Source: Microbacterium sp. MPKO10
GTDB taxonomy: Bacteria > Actinomycetota > Actinomycetes > Actinomycetales > Microbacteriaceae
Direction of reading: 5' to 3'
DNA length: 64,000 nucleotides
Assembly: GCF_026107415.2 (NCBI RefSeq)
Contig: NZ_JAPCHX010000001.1
Location: 372,001 to 436,000 of the forward strand
Below the pieces are notes generated by a model, which was not told where the DNA came from, ran no database searches, and worked only from the letters and a program-made list of their open reading frames with translations. The number at the start of each line of letters is the position of its first letter. Positions within the stretch are counted from its first letter, which is position 1. Below are positions 25,580 through 34,205 of this stretch, piece after piece. The translations under genes and the position numbers were made by a program.

Positions 25580-25599
25580 GAGGGCGATTTTTCGCCCTC
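25580..25599 (+). terminator. Hairpin between the DUF4097 and ABC ATPase genes
   Basis: A perfect 8-bp stem GAGGGCGA/TCGCCCTC closes a TTTT loop in the 184-base gap before the ATPase gene. It has only a weak T-rich sequence some bases later (GCTTTT). It may reduce read-through to the ABC genes (attenuation) or stabilise the mRNA ends. Confidence 0.45.
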
Positions 25600-25715
25600 C
25601 ACACGCTTTTCCTGTTGAGCGTGTCCGGCTGATTCGCCACGCCCGGCCCACGGCATCCATGGCGCCAGCCTGCCCGCATGCATCACAGCACTACATCACG
25701 AGAAAGGGATCTTCT

Positions 25716-26681
25716 GTGTCTGTACCTGCCATTGAAACTTCCGGGCTGACGAAGTCGTTCGGAGACACTGCGGTCCTCACCGGACTCGACCTGACGGTGC
25801 CAACTGGATCCGTCTATGCCTTGCTGGGGCCCAACGGCACCGGCAAGACGACGACGGTTCACATCTTGTCCACGCTCCTTGCCCCAGACTCGGGCGTTGC
25901 CCATGTCGCGGGGCACGACGTCCGTCGCCACGCCGATGCCGTGCGCTCCGTAATCGGCGTGACAGGCCAGTTCTCGGCTGTCGACAATTTGCTGACAGGC
26001 GAAGAGAACCTGCGCATTATGGCTGACCTTCGCCACCTAGGTCGCCTCAAGGGTTCGCGCGTCGCGACGGACCTGCTTGAAAAGTTTGAGCTGACCGAAG
26101 CTGCGGGCAAACCTGCGTCGACTTACTCCGGCGGGATGCGCCGCCGTCTCGATCTCGCCATGACGCTGGTCTCACGACCCCAGATCATCTATCTCGACGA
26201 GCCGACGACAGGACTTGACCCCCGAAGCCGCCGCACGATGAGGCAGATCGTCAAAGATCTTGTTGCCGAAGGCGTCACAGTTCTGCTGACCACCCAGTAC
26301 CTTGATGAGGCAGACGAGCTCGCAGACCGCGTGGGGGTTCTCAACGAGGGAACGATCGTGGCCGAAGGCACGCCACGCGACTTGAAGAGCCGCATTGACG
26401 GTGGTCGTGTCGTGCTGACGTTCGACGACGCCGACGCACTCGCGTGCGCAGGGGGCGGGCTCGCTGACAGCATCCCCGACCCCGAAAAACTCAGTCTGTC
26501 GGTACCGAGCGACGGCGGCGTCGCCTCTGTGCGTTCTGTTCTTGCCCGCCTTGATGCGCTTGAGGTCGAGCCTACGTCGCTGTCGATCCGCACACCGAGT
26601 CTTGACGACGTGTTTTTCGCCCTCACTGGGAACTCCTCACCAACGCCGACGACAACATCCGCCACGGAGGTGGAACTATGA
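25716..26681 (+). CDS. DrrA-like ABC exporter ATP-binding protein
   Basis: 321 residues. Walker A GPNGTGKTT near 40-48, signature YSGGMRRRLD near 140, Walker B IIYLDEPTTGLD near 163 and a C-terminal DrrA-type extension match daunorubicin-resistance-type ATPases. GTG at 25716 (MSVPAIETSGLTKSFG) has GAAAGGG upstream; the frame is open further but without a site. It overlaps the permease gene by ATGA. It lies 184 bases after the DUF4097 gene, behind a hairpin, and may be read from the same promoter. Confidence 0.92.
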   Translation: MSVPAIETSGLTKSFGDTAVLTGLDLTVPTGSVYALLGPNGTGKTTTVHILSTLLAPDSGVAHVAGHDVRRHADAVRSVIGVTGQFSAVDNLLTGEENLRIMADLRHLGRLKGSRVATDLLEKFELTEAAGKPASTYSGGMRRRLDLAMTLVSRPQIIYLDEPTTGLDPRSRRTMRQIVKDLVAEGVTVLLTTQYLDEADELADRVGVLNEGTIVAEGTPRDLKSRIDGGRVVLTFDDADALACAGGGLADSIPDPEKLSLSVPSDGGVASVRSVLARLDALEVEPTSLSIRTPSLDDVFFALTGNSSPTPTTTSATEVEL

Positions 26682-27475
26682 CCGCGCCTTCTCTCATCTT
26701 TGCTGACACGCGGACGATGTTGCGGCGCAACCTTGTCCACGCCGTGCGCTATCCGCTGATCGGATTCACCATCGGCGTCCCCATCGTCATGCTTCTGCTG
26801 TTCGTCTACGCATTCGGCGGCACGCTCGGAAGCGGTATCAGCGCGGATGGTGCTGGACCCGCAAGCATGACGGAGTACCTGCAGTATGTCGTTCCCGGCA
26901 TTATTCTGCTCGCAGTCGCAAGCGCCGCGCAGATGACCGCGATGTCTGTCGCGCGCGACATGTCAGAGGGCATCATCGCTCGATTCCGCACAATGGCGAT
27001 CTCACGCGGTGCCGTACTTGCAGGCCACGTGTACGGCAACGTGCTACAGCAACTGATTGCGATCGCCGCGGTCTTCGGCGTTGCGCTGCTTATGGGGTAC
27101 CGCCCACTGGCTGCCTTTGGCAGTTGGCTTGCCGCGATCGGAGTGATCATGCTGATCGTTATCGCGATTGCCTGGCTCTCTGCGGGAATGGGAATGCAGG
27201 CGCGCACCGTAGAATCGGCGAGCAATCTACCGATGCCGCTCATTCTGCTGCCGTTTCTCGGCAGCGGCTTCGTGCCAACGGATTCGATGCCGGTGTGGCT
27301 GCGCTTCTTCGCCGACTACCAGCCGTTCACACCGTTCATCGAGACGATTCGCAGTCTGCTTGCCGGTCAGAACCCGGGCACCGAGCTGTTGCTGACGTTC
27401 GCGTGGTGCGCCGCCATCACGATCGCCGGCGTCGTCTGGTCACGGATGCTCTATGAGCGCAGATCCCTGCGCTGA
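26678..27475 (+). CDS. DrrB-like ABC-2 exporter permease
   Basis: 265 residues with six membrane helices (PLIGFTIGVPIVMLLLFVYAFGG near 25, VVPGIILLAVASAAQMTAMSV, LIAIAAVFGVALLMGY, WLAAIGVIMLIVIAIAWLSAG, then LPMPLILLPFLGSGFVP and a last helix near 245). The central ARDMSEGIIARFRTMAISR segment is the conserved cytoplasmic coupling region of DrrB-type proteins. It works with the ATPase encoded just upstream. Exported substrate unknown. Confidence 0.92.
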   Translation: MTAPSLIFADTRTMLRRNLVHAVRYPLIGFTIGVPIVMLLLFVYAFGGTLGSGISADGAGPASMTEYLQYVVPGIILLAVASAAQMTAMSVARDMSEGIIARFRTMAISRGAVLAGHVYGNVLQQLIAIAAVFGVALLMGYRPLAAFGSWLAAIGVIMLIVIAIAWLSAGMGMQARTVESASNLPMPLILLPFLGSGFVPTDSMPVWLRFFADYQPFTPFIETIRSLLAGQNPGTELLLTFAWCAAITIAGVVWSRMLYERRSLR

Positions 27476-27614
27476 CGCATCGTCGATTCACACCATGGTG
27501 ACGTCATACTCTCGAACTCGAGTATTCAGCACCCTTCGTGCAGAAGCCCCACGCTTCATGCGAAAGTGCTTCGGCGCAACAGAATTAACCGACATACGCG
27601 TCGCGATGAGGCGA

Positions 27615-28457
27615 TTAGGCTGCGCCCGCGCGCGTGACCAACGTCGACGCACGTTCGACAAGTCGCGGAGCCGCCACCTGCACATGTACATCCGTGTCCC
27701 CGTCAAGCACGCGCAAGAGCGCATCGGCAACCGTGAGCCCCATGTGCTGAAGATCATGGTTGAAGGCCGTAACCGGCGGATGAGCTAGCTGGCAATGCAC
27801 CGAATCGTCCCAGGCCATGATCGCCACATCGCCGGGCACACTCAGCCCCCGCGCACTGAGCACCTCAAGACCGGCGAGCGCCATCACGTCGTTGTCATAC
27901 AGCACAGCGGTGGGCGACTCGGGCCCATCGATCAGCTCACGCGTCGCCCGTGCCCCGTCGTCTGACGTGAAGTCCGCCTCGACACTCAGCGTGCGAATTC
28001 CGTGCTGTGCGCCCGCCTCGTCGAATGCTTCAGAACGCAGTTGGGTATGCACGTAGCGCTCAGGGCCGGTGACACGCGCGATCGCCGTGTGACCAGCATC
28101 CACCAGGTACCCAATGGCCTCACTCATGGTCTGCGCATTATGCGCGGCGACTGTCGGCAGGCCAGGGGCGTCCTCGGGACGCGCCATAATCACAGCGGGA
28201 AGCCCGTGCTCGCGCACCACTTTGAGTCGCGGGTCGTCAGGAAGCAGATCGGCGATGACCACGCCAGCAACGCTGTCGTCGCGCCGCCAGCGCTCAAGCG
28301 TGACCACTTCGTCATCGCTGCCCTGCACAACCTGCACAAGCAGCGTCAGGCCACTTTCCGCGAGTCCGTCTTCGATGCCGCGGATGACGTTCATCCAGAA
28401 CGGCTCCATCGGCACACGTCGGCGCGGAACGTGCAAGCACAGGCCCACAGACTTCAC
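27615..28457 (-). CDS. LacI-type effector-binding protein lacking a DNA-binding domain
   Basis: 280 residues corresponding only to the ligand-binding part of LacI/GalR regulators (SVGLCLHVPRRRVPMEPFWMNVIRGIEDGL, PTAVLYDNDVMALAGLEVLSARGLSVPGDVAIMAWDD). The usual 50-residue helix-turn-helix and hinge are absent, and the sequence upstream codes for the end of the beta-mannosidase in another frame. GTG at 28457 has a perfect GGAGG site five bases away; other GTGs at 28484 and 28472 are possible. It is the last gene of the oligosaccharide operon. It could be a sensor partner, a dominant subunit, or a decayed repressor. No signal peptide is present. Confidence 0.8.
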   Translation of the reverse strand: MKSVGLCLHVPRRRVPMEPFWMNVIRGIEDGLAESGLTLLVQVVQGSDDEVVTLERWRRDDSVAGVVIADLLPDDPRLKVVREHGLPAVIMARPEDAPGLPTVAAHNAQTMSEAIGYLVDAGHTAIARVTGPERYVHTQLRSEAFDEAGAQHGIRTLSVEADFTSDDGARATRELIDGPESPTAVLYDNDVMALAGLEVLSARGLSVPGDVAIMAWDDSVHCQLAHPPVTAFNHDLQHMGLTVADALLRVLDGDTDVHVQVAAPRLVERASTLVTRAGAA

Positions 28458-28480
28458 GGCGCCTCCGTTCACCGGGCGCG

Positions 28481-30982
28481 TCACCGCGCCACCAGATCGT
28501 TCACCGAACATATCACCGGGAACCCGCAGAAGGCTCCCCCGCCCACATCCGCGGTGCCGGACACGACAAAGGTGTGGCTCTGCCCCGCCTGCAGGGTGAT
28601 CAGACCGGAGTCGACCCGAGCTCCCGGCGCGATGCGGTCCGCCTGCAGCACGATGTCTTTGACAAGAGAGGATGCTGTCACAGTGACGTGCACGTCGCGT
28701 TCTCTGCGCTCACTCGTGATCGTGAGCGCAGTGCGCGACAGCGCGAGGTCACGGTCGGGGGCGAAGAACCAAAACGCCGTCTCGCCGGTTGCCGCATCGA
28801 CCGAAAGGTACTCGCGAGCAGCATCCGTGACCGCGGTCACATCGTCGTCCAGGGATATCTCGGCGTGGCCGCGCGGTTCGACATCAAGATCGAGCACTTG
28901 GGTCGCGCGCGGCTCGCCGTTGACGAGCCGACGAGCGATCTCGACACGGGCACTCCACCGTTCTGCCGAGTCGTTGTGCGCGACGAGCGTCGGCCGCATC
29001 TCACTAGAGCGCGCGTCTTCTCGGGGCTGCACGGTGAGCAGCCGGTCGGAGTACACAGCGGCGAGCGCGTGCCACACCGGCTTGCGGATGCCCGCGTGAT
29101 CGACGGCCGCCCAGGAGATGACGGGCCATGTGTCGTTCAGCTGCCAGACAATCGAGCCGGTGTTCAGCGGGTACAGCGACCGGAAGTGCTCGATTCCAAA
29201 CCGGATCGCGTGTGCCTGATTCAGCTGCGTCGCCCAGTGCCATTCGTCGATGTCTCGCCAGGCGGGCAGATGGTCGCGGAGGCCGCGCTCGAGCTTCGCA
29301 TTGCCTTGGTCGGCCTTCTGGTGCACGAGCATCTGTGCACCATTCGGGTCGAGCGGTTCGTCGTGCACGGCGCTCGTGAGTGTCGACCACGCCGGGGGAC
29401 CTTGAAAGCCGAACTCCGAGGCGAAGCGTGGCGCGTAGTCGCGGTAAGCCGTGTAGTCGAGATCGTTCCACACCGTCCAGATGTGCATCGTGCCGAAGCG
29501 CTCGTCGTTCGGGTGCGCCCAACGCGAGAACGAGAACGGACTTGCGGGCGAATACGGCGTCGTCGGGTCGAGTTCGGCGACGATGCCGGGCAGAAGATCC
29601 GTGTAGTATCCCTCGCCCCAGGTGCGGTCGCCGAGCTCAGTGCGCCAGCCCCACTCGAGCCAGCCCCAGATGTTCTCGTTGCACCCGTTCCACAGGGTGA
29701 TGCTGGCGTGGCGGGAGATGCGGGCCACGTTTTCGCGCGCTTCGGCCTCGACTTCGCCGCGCAGCGGGTCCTCTTCCGAGTAGGCGCCGCAGGCGAACAG
29801 GAAGTCCTGCCAGACGAGGATGCCCGCGGCCGAGCAGGCCTCGTAGAACGCGTCCTGCTCGTAGATGCCGCCGCCCCAGACGCGCAGCAGGTTCATGCCG
29901 GCGTCGACAGCGTCGCGGACGCCCTCCTGGTACATCTGCGGTGTTACACGCGCGACGAAGGTGTCGGCCGGGATCCAGTTGGCTCCGCGCACGTACACCT
30001 GCTGCTCGTTGACGCTGATCGTGAACGGGCTGCCGTGAGCGTCAGGTGCCGTGTCGATCTCGACGCGACGGAACCCGACGGGTGCCGACCATTCGGCATC
30101 GCCGCAGGTGACCGTGACGTCATAACGCGGCTGTGCACCGTGCGTGCGCGGGAACCAGAGGTCGACCGTCCCGGCGTCGACGGTGACGTGGGCCTGCGGC
30201 TGGCCGGGCTCGAGACTCGCGGATGCTGTCGCACCGGCGACGGCGACCACGACGTCCGTGCTGCCCGCAGCATCCGCCCACTCGAGGTCGACATGGGCGT
30301 CGAGTGTGCCTGTTCCGCGCGTGCCGTCGATGTCTGTCACGCTGACGAGGGGCCGAACGCCGGCAACACGTACGCCCGACCACGACTCGATGCCGATGCT
30401 CTTCCAGATGCCGCACGTCGACACATCGATGCCCCAGTCCCAGCCGAAGGTGCACGCCATGGTGCGTACGGCGTTGAACGGGTGATGCATGACGGTGGGG
30501 CGGGCACCGAGCAGCTTCTCCTGCTCGCGAGCGAACTCGATCGGTGAGCGAAAGTCGACGACGAGCTCGTTCTCGCCGTCGATGAGCAGCGACGCGATGT
30601 CGAAGCGGTAGCTGCGGTGCTGGTTCTGCGTGCGCGCGACCTCCGTGCCGTTGAGGGTGATGGTCGCGGCGGTGTCGAGCCCATCGGCGACGAGGTCATG
30701 GCGGGAGTCGCCGGTGTCGGTCCAGGTGAATCGCGCCCGGTATTGCCAGTCGCAATAGCCGATCCACTCCTGTACTTTTTCGTTGTCGCCGTCGTACGGG
30801 TCGCCGATCAGGCCTGCGTTCTGCAGGTCGAGCTGAACGGCGCCGGGGACGGACGCCGGCACGTCGCGGCCGGAGACGGCGGCGTCGATCGGGCCCGCTG
30901 TCGCTCGCAGGGTCCACTGAGCCGTGAGATTCTCACCGCCCGACACCGTCGCGGGTCGGGAGTCAAGGGTTCTGAATGTCAT
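28481..30982 (-). CDS. GH2 beta-mannosidase
   Basis: 833 residues, cytosolic (no signal peptide). The layout is a jelly-roll sugar-binding domain (1-200), an immunoglobulin-like domain (200-310) and a TIM barrel (310-640). The acid/base Glu436 lies in WNGCNENIWGW and the nucleophile Glu523 in ASEFGFQG; both patterns are those of GH2 beta-mannosidases rather than beta-galactosidases. It should release mannose from the non-reducing end of beta-manno-oligosaccharides. ATG at 30982 (MTFRTLDSR) is preferred, with GGAG nine bases upstream. It follows the GH36 gene by 82 bases. Confidence 0.93.
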   Translation of the reverse strand: MTFRTLDSRPATVSGGENLTAQWTLRATAGPIDAAVSGRDVPASVPGAVQLDLQNAGLIGDPYDGDNEKVQEWIGYCDWQYRARFTWTDTGDSRHDLVADGLDTAATITLNGTEVARTQNQHRSYRFDIASLLIDGENELVVDFRSPIEFAREQEKLLGARPTVMHHPFNAVRTMACTFGWDWGIDVSTCGIWKSIGIESWSGVRVAGVRPLVSVTDIDGTRGTGTLDAHVDLEWADAAGSTDVVVAVAGATASASLEPGQPQAHVTVDAGTVDLWFPRTHGAQPRYDVTVTCGDAEWSAPVGFRRVEIDTAPDAHGSPFTISVNEQQVYVRGANWIPADTFVARVTPQMYQEGVRDAVDAGMNLLRVWGGGIYEQDAFYEACSAAGILVWQDFLFACGAYSEEDPLRGEVEAEARENVARISRHASITLWNGCNENIWGWLEWGWRTELGDRTWGEGYYTDLLPGIVAELDPTTPYSPASPFSFSRWAHPNDERFGTMHIWTVWNDLDYTAYRDYAPRFASEFGFQGPPAWSTLTSAVHDEPLDPNGAQMLVHQKADQGNAKLERGLRDHLPAWRDIDEWHWATQLNQAHAIRFGIEHFRSLYPLNTGSIVWQLNDTWPVISWAAVDHAGIRKPVWHALAAVYSDRLLTVQPREDARSSEMRPTLVAHNDSAERWSARVEIARRLVNGEPRATQVLDLDVEPRGHAEISLDDDVTAVTDAAREYLSVDAATGETAFWFFAPDRDLALSRTALTITSERRERDVHVTVTASSLVKDIVLQADRIAPGARVDSGLITLQAGQSHTFVVSGTADVGGGAFCGFPVICSVNDLVAR

Positions 30983-31064
30983 GCTGCGAATCTCCATTTT
31001 CGGTCGTGCTGGTTCACATCTCGACGGGGCGCCATTTTGTTCAGAGCTCACCGGAAGCGGCGTC

Positions 31065-33245
31065 TCACATAATGCTGATCTCCAGCACCCGCGCTGTCGA
31101 CTCCGCTGTCGGAGCGGTCACATGAAGCATCCCGTCGCGTGCATCCCACTCCCAGCTCCATCCACCGGGCTTGGCAGGAAAGAACGCGCTGACGCGAAGC
31201 GATCTGCCCACAGCGTCCGGCAGAGGAATCGCCACCCGTCCGGGAGCTTCCCAGCGGCGCCAGAGGCTCAGGTATCGGTGGTTCGCTTTATGCAGGGCAA
31301 GCGCGACCCAGCCGGCGTCCCATCGCGGAAGCCCGAGCGGCCACGCCGGCTCACGCTCCGTGATGTCCTCAAGAACCCGCTTATGCGCCGTCACGGCCTC
31401 GCTCACCGCGGCGCGTTCGACGTCGCTCATGCGATTCAGATACCCGGAGAGGTACATGCGACCAAGGATGCCGTTGACCAGTGCAAACGTACGCGCCTCG
31501 TCGCTCATACCGGCCTGCGGGTACGCCCAGTTTCCCGCCTGCTCAGGGAGAACGGATGCCGGGGCGGCGGCTGAGATCGACGCGTACATCACCGGATCCT
31601 GCTGATCCGACGTCGACTGCAGGTGCAGCCGCGAGAGCATCGCGTAGTCCATTCTCATCGCGCCCGACGCGCAGTTCTCGATGAGCAGGTCAGGATGGCG
31701 TGCCTGCACGTCATCAAGCCAGTCGAGAAGCGCCCGAGAATGCTCGAGAAGACCCTGACCAGGAGACGTTCCGCCCTGATCGGTGCCGGGCCCGGTCATG
31801 GTGTTCTCGTCCATTTTGATGAACCCGATGCCGAAGTCGGTAACGAGCCGGTCGACAACAGAATCGACGTGTGCCCGCGCTGCGGGATGGCGAAGATCGA
31901 GCAGGTGGCGCCCGTGCTCAGCAATACGGACGCCCGCCCGTGAGAAGAATGCGTCGTCCGGCAGGGTGCGCGCGAGCGGAGATCTGATTCCGATCACCTC
32001 GGGTTCAAGCCAGAGTCCTGGCACCATTCCGCGCGATCTGATGTGCTCCGTGACCTCGGCGAGACCGCCAGGGAAGCGCGCGTGCGACGGTTCCCACTCG
32101 CCGACGCCATCCCACCAGCTGCCGTCCGCATACCAGCCCGCATCAATGCAGAAATAGTCGGCTCCAGCGTGTGCCGCGGCATCGACGAGGGGAGTGAGCG
32201 CCTCGGTGGAGGGATTACCCATGAGGGTGTTCATGTAGTCGTTGAAGATGACAGGGAGGGTCGCGTCGATGTCTCGTTGCCGTCGAAGGCATCGTCGCTG
32301 ATCAGTCATCGCCCGCAGAGCGTCGTGGACAGTCCCCTCGGCAACGGCCACTGATGCCGGCACGGTGTGAAACGTCTCGCCGGGGAAGAGAGCTGTGCTC
32401 CACTGATGCTCTTGGTCGGTGGGCCCGGAGAGCAGCAGATAGGCGCCGAAGCGATTCTCGCCGAGTTCGGCGAGCCACGGACCGTTGTGTTCGACCTGCC
32501 AGGCAAGTGCGTGTCGTCCGGCGCTCGAGGCGAGGGCACCGGTCGGGGCCTTCTCGCCACTGGACCAGGACCCTCGGTTCGCGAACACCGCACGACTGCG
32601 CGGGGGCTGATGCTGCACATCGCGATCGATCCGGGCAAGTCCCGCGTCGCGCAGTGACTCGACGCACCATCGGCTTTCGGCAACCCAGTCGTTGTCGGCG
32701 TGCGCTACGACGAACGCGTCAACGTCTGCCGACACGACGTGGCCGTCGACGAGCTCACCGGCATCGGCAAGGAACGATCCCGTTGCGAAACTCGAAACGA
32801 AGTCGAGAACGATCGTCTGGGCCGTGCCCCGGTCTCGTGTGACTTCCGTCCAGGTGCGGAATGCGGCTGCCCCGTCGTGTGCCTCGAAGATGCTCGAGAT
32901 GTGCAGACCGCGCTCTCGATCGACCTGTTGAATCCGGAGTCGATGCACACCAGCATCCATCGACTCGTCATGCGTTTTGTAGCGAAGACTCGTGCCGACG
33001 ATCGTATCGACATGGCGAAAGCTGCCGGGGAACCGGCCATGGCCGAACGCTGTCAGCTCGACGAGCGGCTGTTCGCGGGCTGCCGCGTCGTCAATGGCGG
33101 CCGCGTGGTGTGCGAACGCCGAACTCGCCTCGGCGTGGCCTGCTCCCCGCGGAAGCGCACCGATCGATAACACAGAGACCGGGCCGTCCTGTGGCGCAGA
33201 GAAGGCGATCGCCATGGACGGCGTCGTCCAGGTGAAGTCAGTCAT
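31065..33245 (-). CDS. GH36-type alpha-galactosidase (variant catalytic motifs)
   Basis: 726 residues, no signal peptide. The central TIM barrel (about 320-600) has the GH36 landmarks: YFCIDAGWYADG (364-375), GLWLEPEVIG (410-419), the nucleophile Asp479 in FIKMDENTM (usually KWDxNR) and the acid/base Asp533 in ENCASGAMRMD (usually SCSxGGxRxD). These departures suggest a separate GH36 subgroup and perhaps different linkage or sugar specificity. ATG at 33245 has only a weak ribosome site. It sits between the importer ATPase and the beta-mannosidase, fitting removal of galactose side chains from galactomanno-oligosaccharides. Confidence 0.85.
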   Translation of the reverse strand: MTDFTWTTPSMAIAFSAPQDGPVSVLSIGALPRGAGHAEASSAFAHHAAAIDDAAAREQPLVELTAFGHGRFPGSFRHVDTIVGTSLRYKTHDESMDAGVHRLRIQQVDRERGLHISSIFEAHDGAAAFRTWTEVTRDRGTAQTIVLDFVSSFATGSFLADAGELVDGHVVSADVDAFVVAHADNDWVAESRWCVESLRDAGLARIDRDVQHQPPRSRAVFANRGSWSSGEKAPTGALASSAGRHALAWQVEHNGPWLAELGENRFGAYLLLSGPTDQEHQWSTALFPGETFHTVPASVAVAEGTVHDALRAMTDQRRCLRRQRDIDATLPVIFNDYMNTLMGNPSTEALTPLVDAAAHAGADYFCIDAGWYADGSWWDGVGEWEPSHARFPGGLAEVTEHIRSRGMVPGLWLEPEVIGIRSPLARTLPDDAFFSRAGVRIAEHGRHLLDLRHPAARAHVDSVVDRLVTDFGIGFIKMDENTMTGPGTDQGGTSPGQGLLEHSRALLDWLDDVQARHPDLLIENCASGAMRMDYAMLSRLHLQSTSDQQDPVMYASISAAAPASVLPEQAGNWAYPQAGMSDEARTFALVNGILGRMYLSGYLNRMSDVERAAVSEAVTAHKRVLEDITEREPAWPLGLPRWDAGWVALALHKANHRYLSLWRRWEAPGRVAIPLPDAVGRSLRVSAFFPAKPGGWSWEWDARDGMLHVTAPTAESTARVLEISIM

Positions 33246-33309
33246 GAGTGCCAATCGGTGTCGATGAAATGCGCGTGGTGCGCGTGTTGTTCCTGCTGCC
33301 ACGCAAGAC

Positions 33310-34203
33310 TCAGGCGGGAACGCGGGCCTCGGATTCTTCCCATTCGCCCGTGAAGTGGTTGAAGCACACGGTGTTGTCCAGTGTCGAGCGGTCCGGCGCG
33401 GCCTCGGAGCTGACGACCTTCCCCAGCTTCTCGGGGTCAGGTGCAGCAAGCGCAAGCAGTCGCGTGTAATCGTGATGGGGATCGAGAATCACGTCATCGG
33501 ATGGCCCGCGCTCGACGACACGTCCCTTGTAGAGCACGAGAATCTCATCTGAGAAGTGTCGTGCCGTTGCGAGATCGTGGGTGATGTAGAGCACGGCGAG
33601 GTTGTCTTCGCGCTGCAGGCGGCCCAAGAGGTTCAAGACGCCCAGCCGGATCGACACGTCGAGCATCGACACCGGTTCGTCAGCAATCACCACTCCGGCG
33701 CCGGGCGCGAGCGCTCGGGCGATGGCAACACGCTGCCGCTGCCCGCCCGAGAGTTCATGCGGGCGCCGCTGGGCGAACTCCTCGGGAGGTTCCAGATTCA
33801 CGCGATCGAGCATCTCAAGGACCCGAGACGCCGTTGCAGCCGACCCTTTCGTGACACGGTGAATCGACAGCGGCCGCGCAATGTGATGCTCAATCGAGTG
33901 GAACGGGTTGAGTGAAGCGAACGGGTCCTGGAACACCATCTGCACGTGACGGCGATACAAGCGGTTGGGGACGGTCGCGCCGTCATCGAGTGTCGCGGCG
34001 ATGGTTCCGCTCGTCGGCGAATCCAGCCGCGCAAGGATGCGTGCAATCGTTGACTTGCCCGAACCTGATTCTCCTACGAGAGCGATGGTGCGCCCGGGGA
34101 GCAGATCGAATGAGACGTTGTCAACAGCGCGGAACTTTCTGCGCACGATCCCCTTGCGCACGCTGAAGTCTTTCACCAGGTTTTCGACATGGATGCTGGT
34201 CAT
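33310..34203 (-). CDS. Dipeptide/oligosaccharide-type ABC importer ATPase (DppF-like)
   Basis: 297 residues. Walker A GESGSGKST near 43-51, signature LSGGQRQRVAIARAL near 150, Walker B VVIADEPVSMLD near 171. The C-terminus carries the oligopeptide-type extension (HDYTRLLALAAPDPEKLG). ATG at 34203 follows GAGGAG by eight bases; a TTG two codons upstream is the alternative. Two bases separate it from the DppD-like gene. It powers import of the substrate together with DppD, and sits directly upstream of the glycosidase genes. Confidence 0.92.
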   Translation of the reverse strand: MTSIHVENLVKDFSVRKGIVRRKFRAVDNVSFDLLPGRTIALVGESGSGKSTIARILARLDSPTSGTIAATLDDGATVPNRLYRRHVQMVFQDPFASLNPFHSIEHHIARPLSIHRVTKGSAATASRVLEMLDRVNLEPPEEFAQRRPHELSGGQRQRVAIARALAPGAGVVIADEPVSMLDVSIRLGVLNLLGRLQREDNLAVLYITHDLATARHFSDEILVLYKGRVVERGPSDDVILDPHHDYTRLLALAAPDPEKLGKVVSSEAAPDRSTLDNTVCFNHFTGEWEESEARVPA

Positions 34204-34205
34204 GA

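Noticed and set aside
27506-27525. ATACTC/GAGTAT inverted repeat as terminator between convergent genes
   Set aside because: The 6-bp AT-containing stem with an 8-base loop is weak and no T-tract follows; it may be chance.
28574-30547. 657-codon plus-strand open frame
   Set aside because: It lies wholly antisense to the GH2 beta-mannosidase, whose active-site motifs are intact. The frame is an effect of high GC content; its composition (Arg/Val/Asp-rich, no motifs) is not that of a folded protein.
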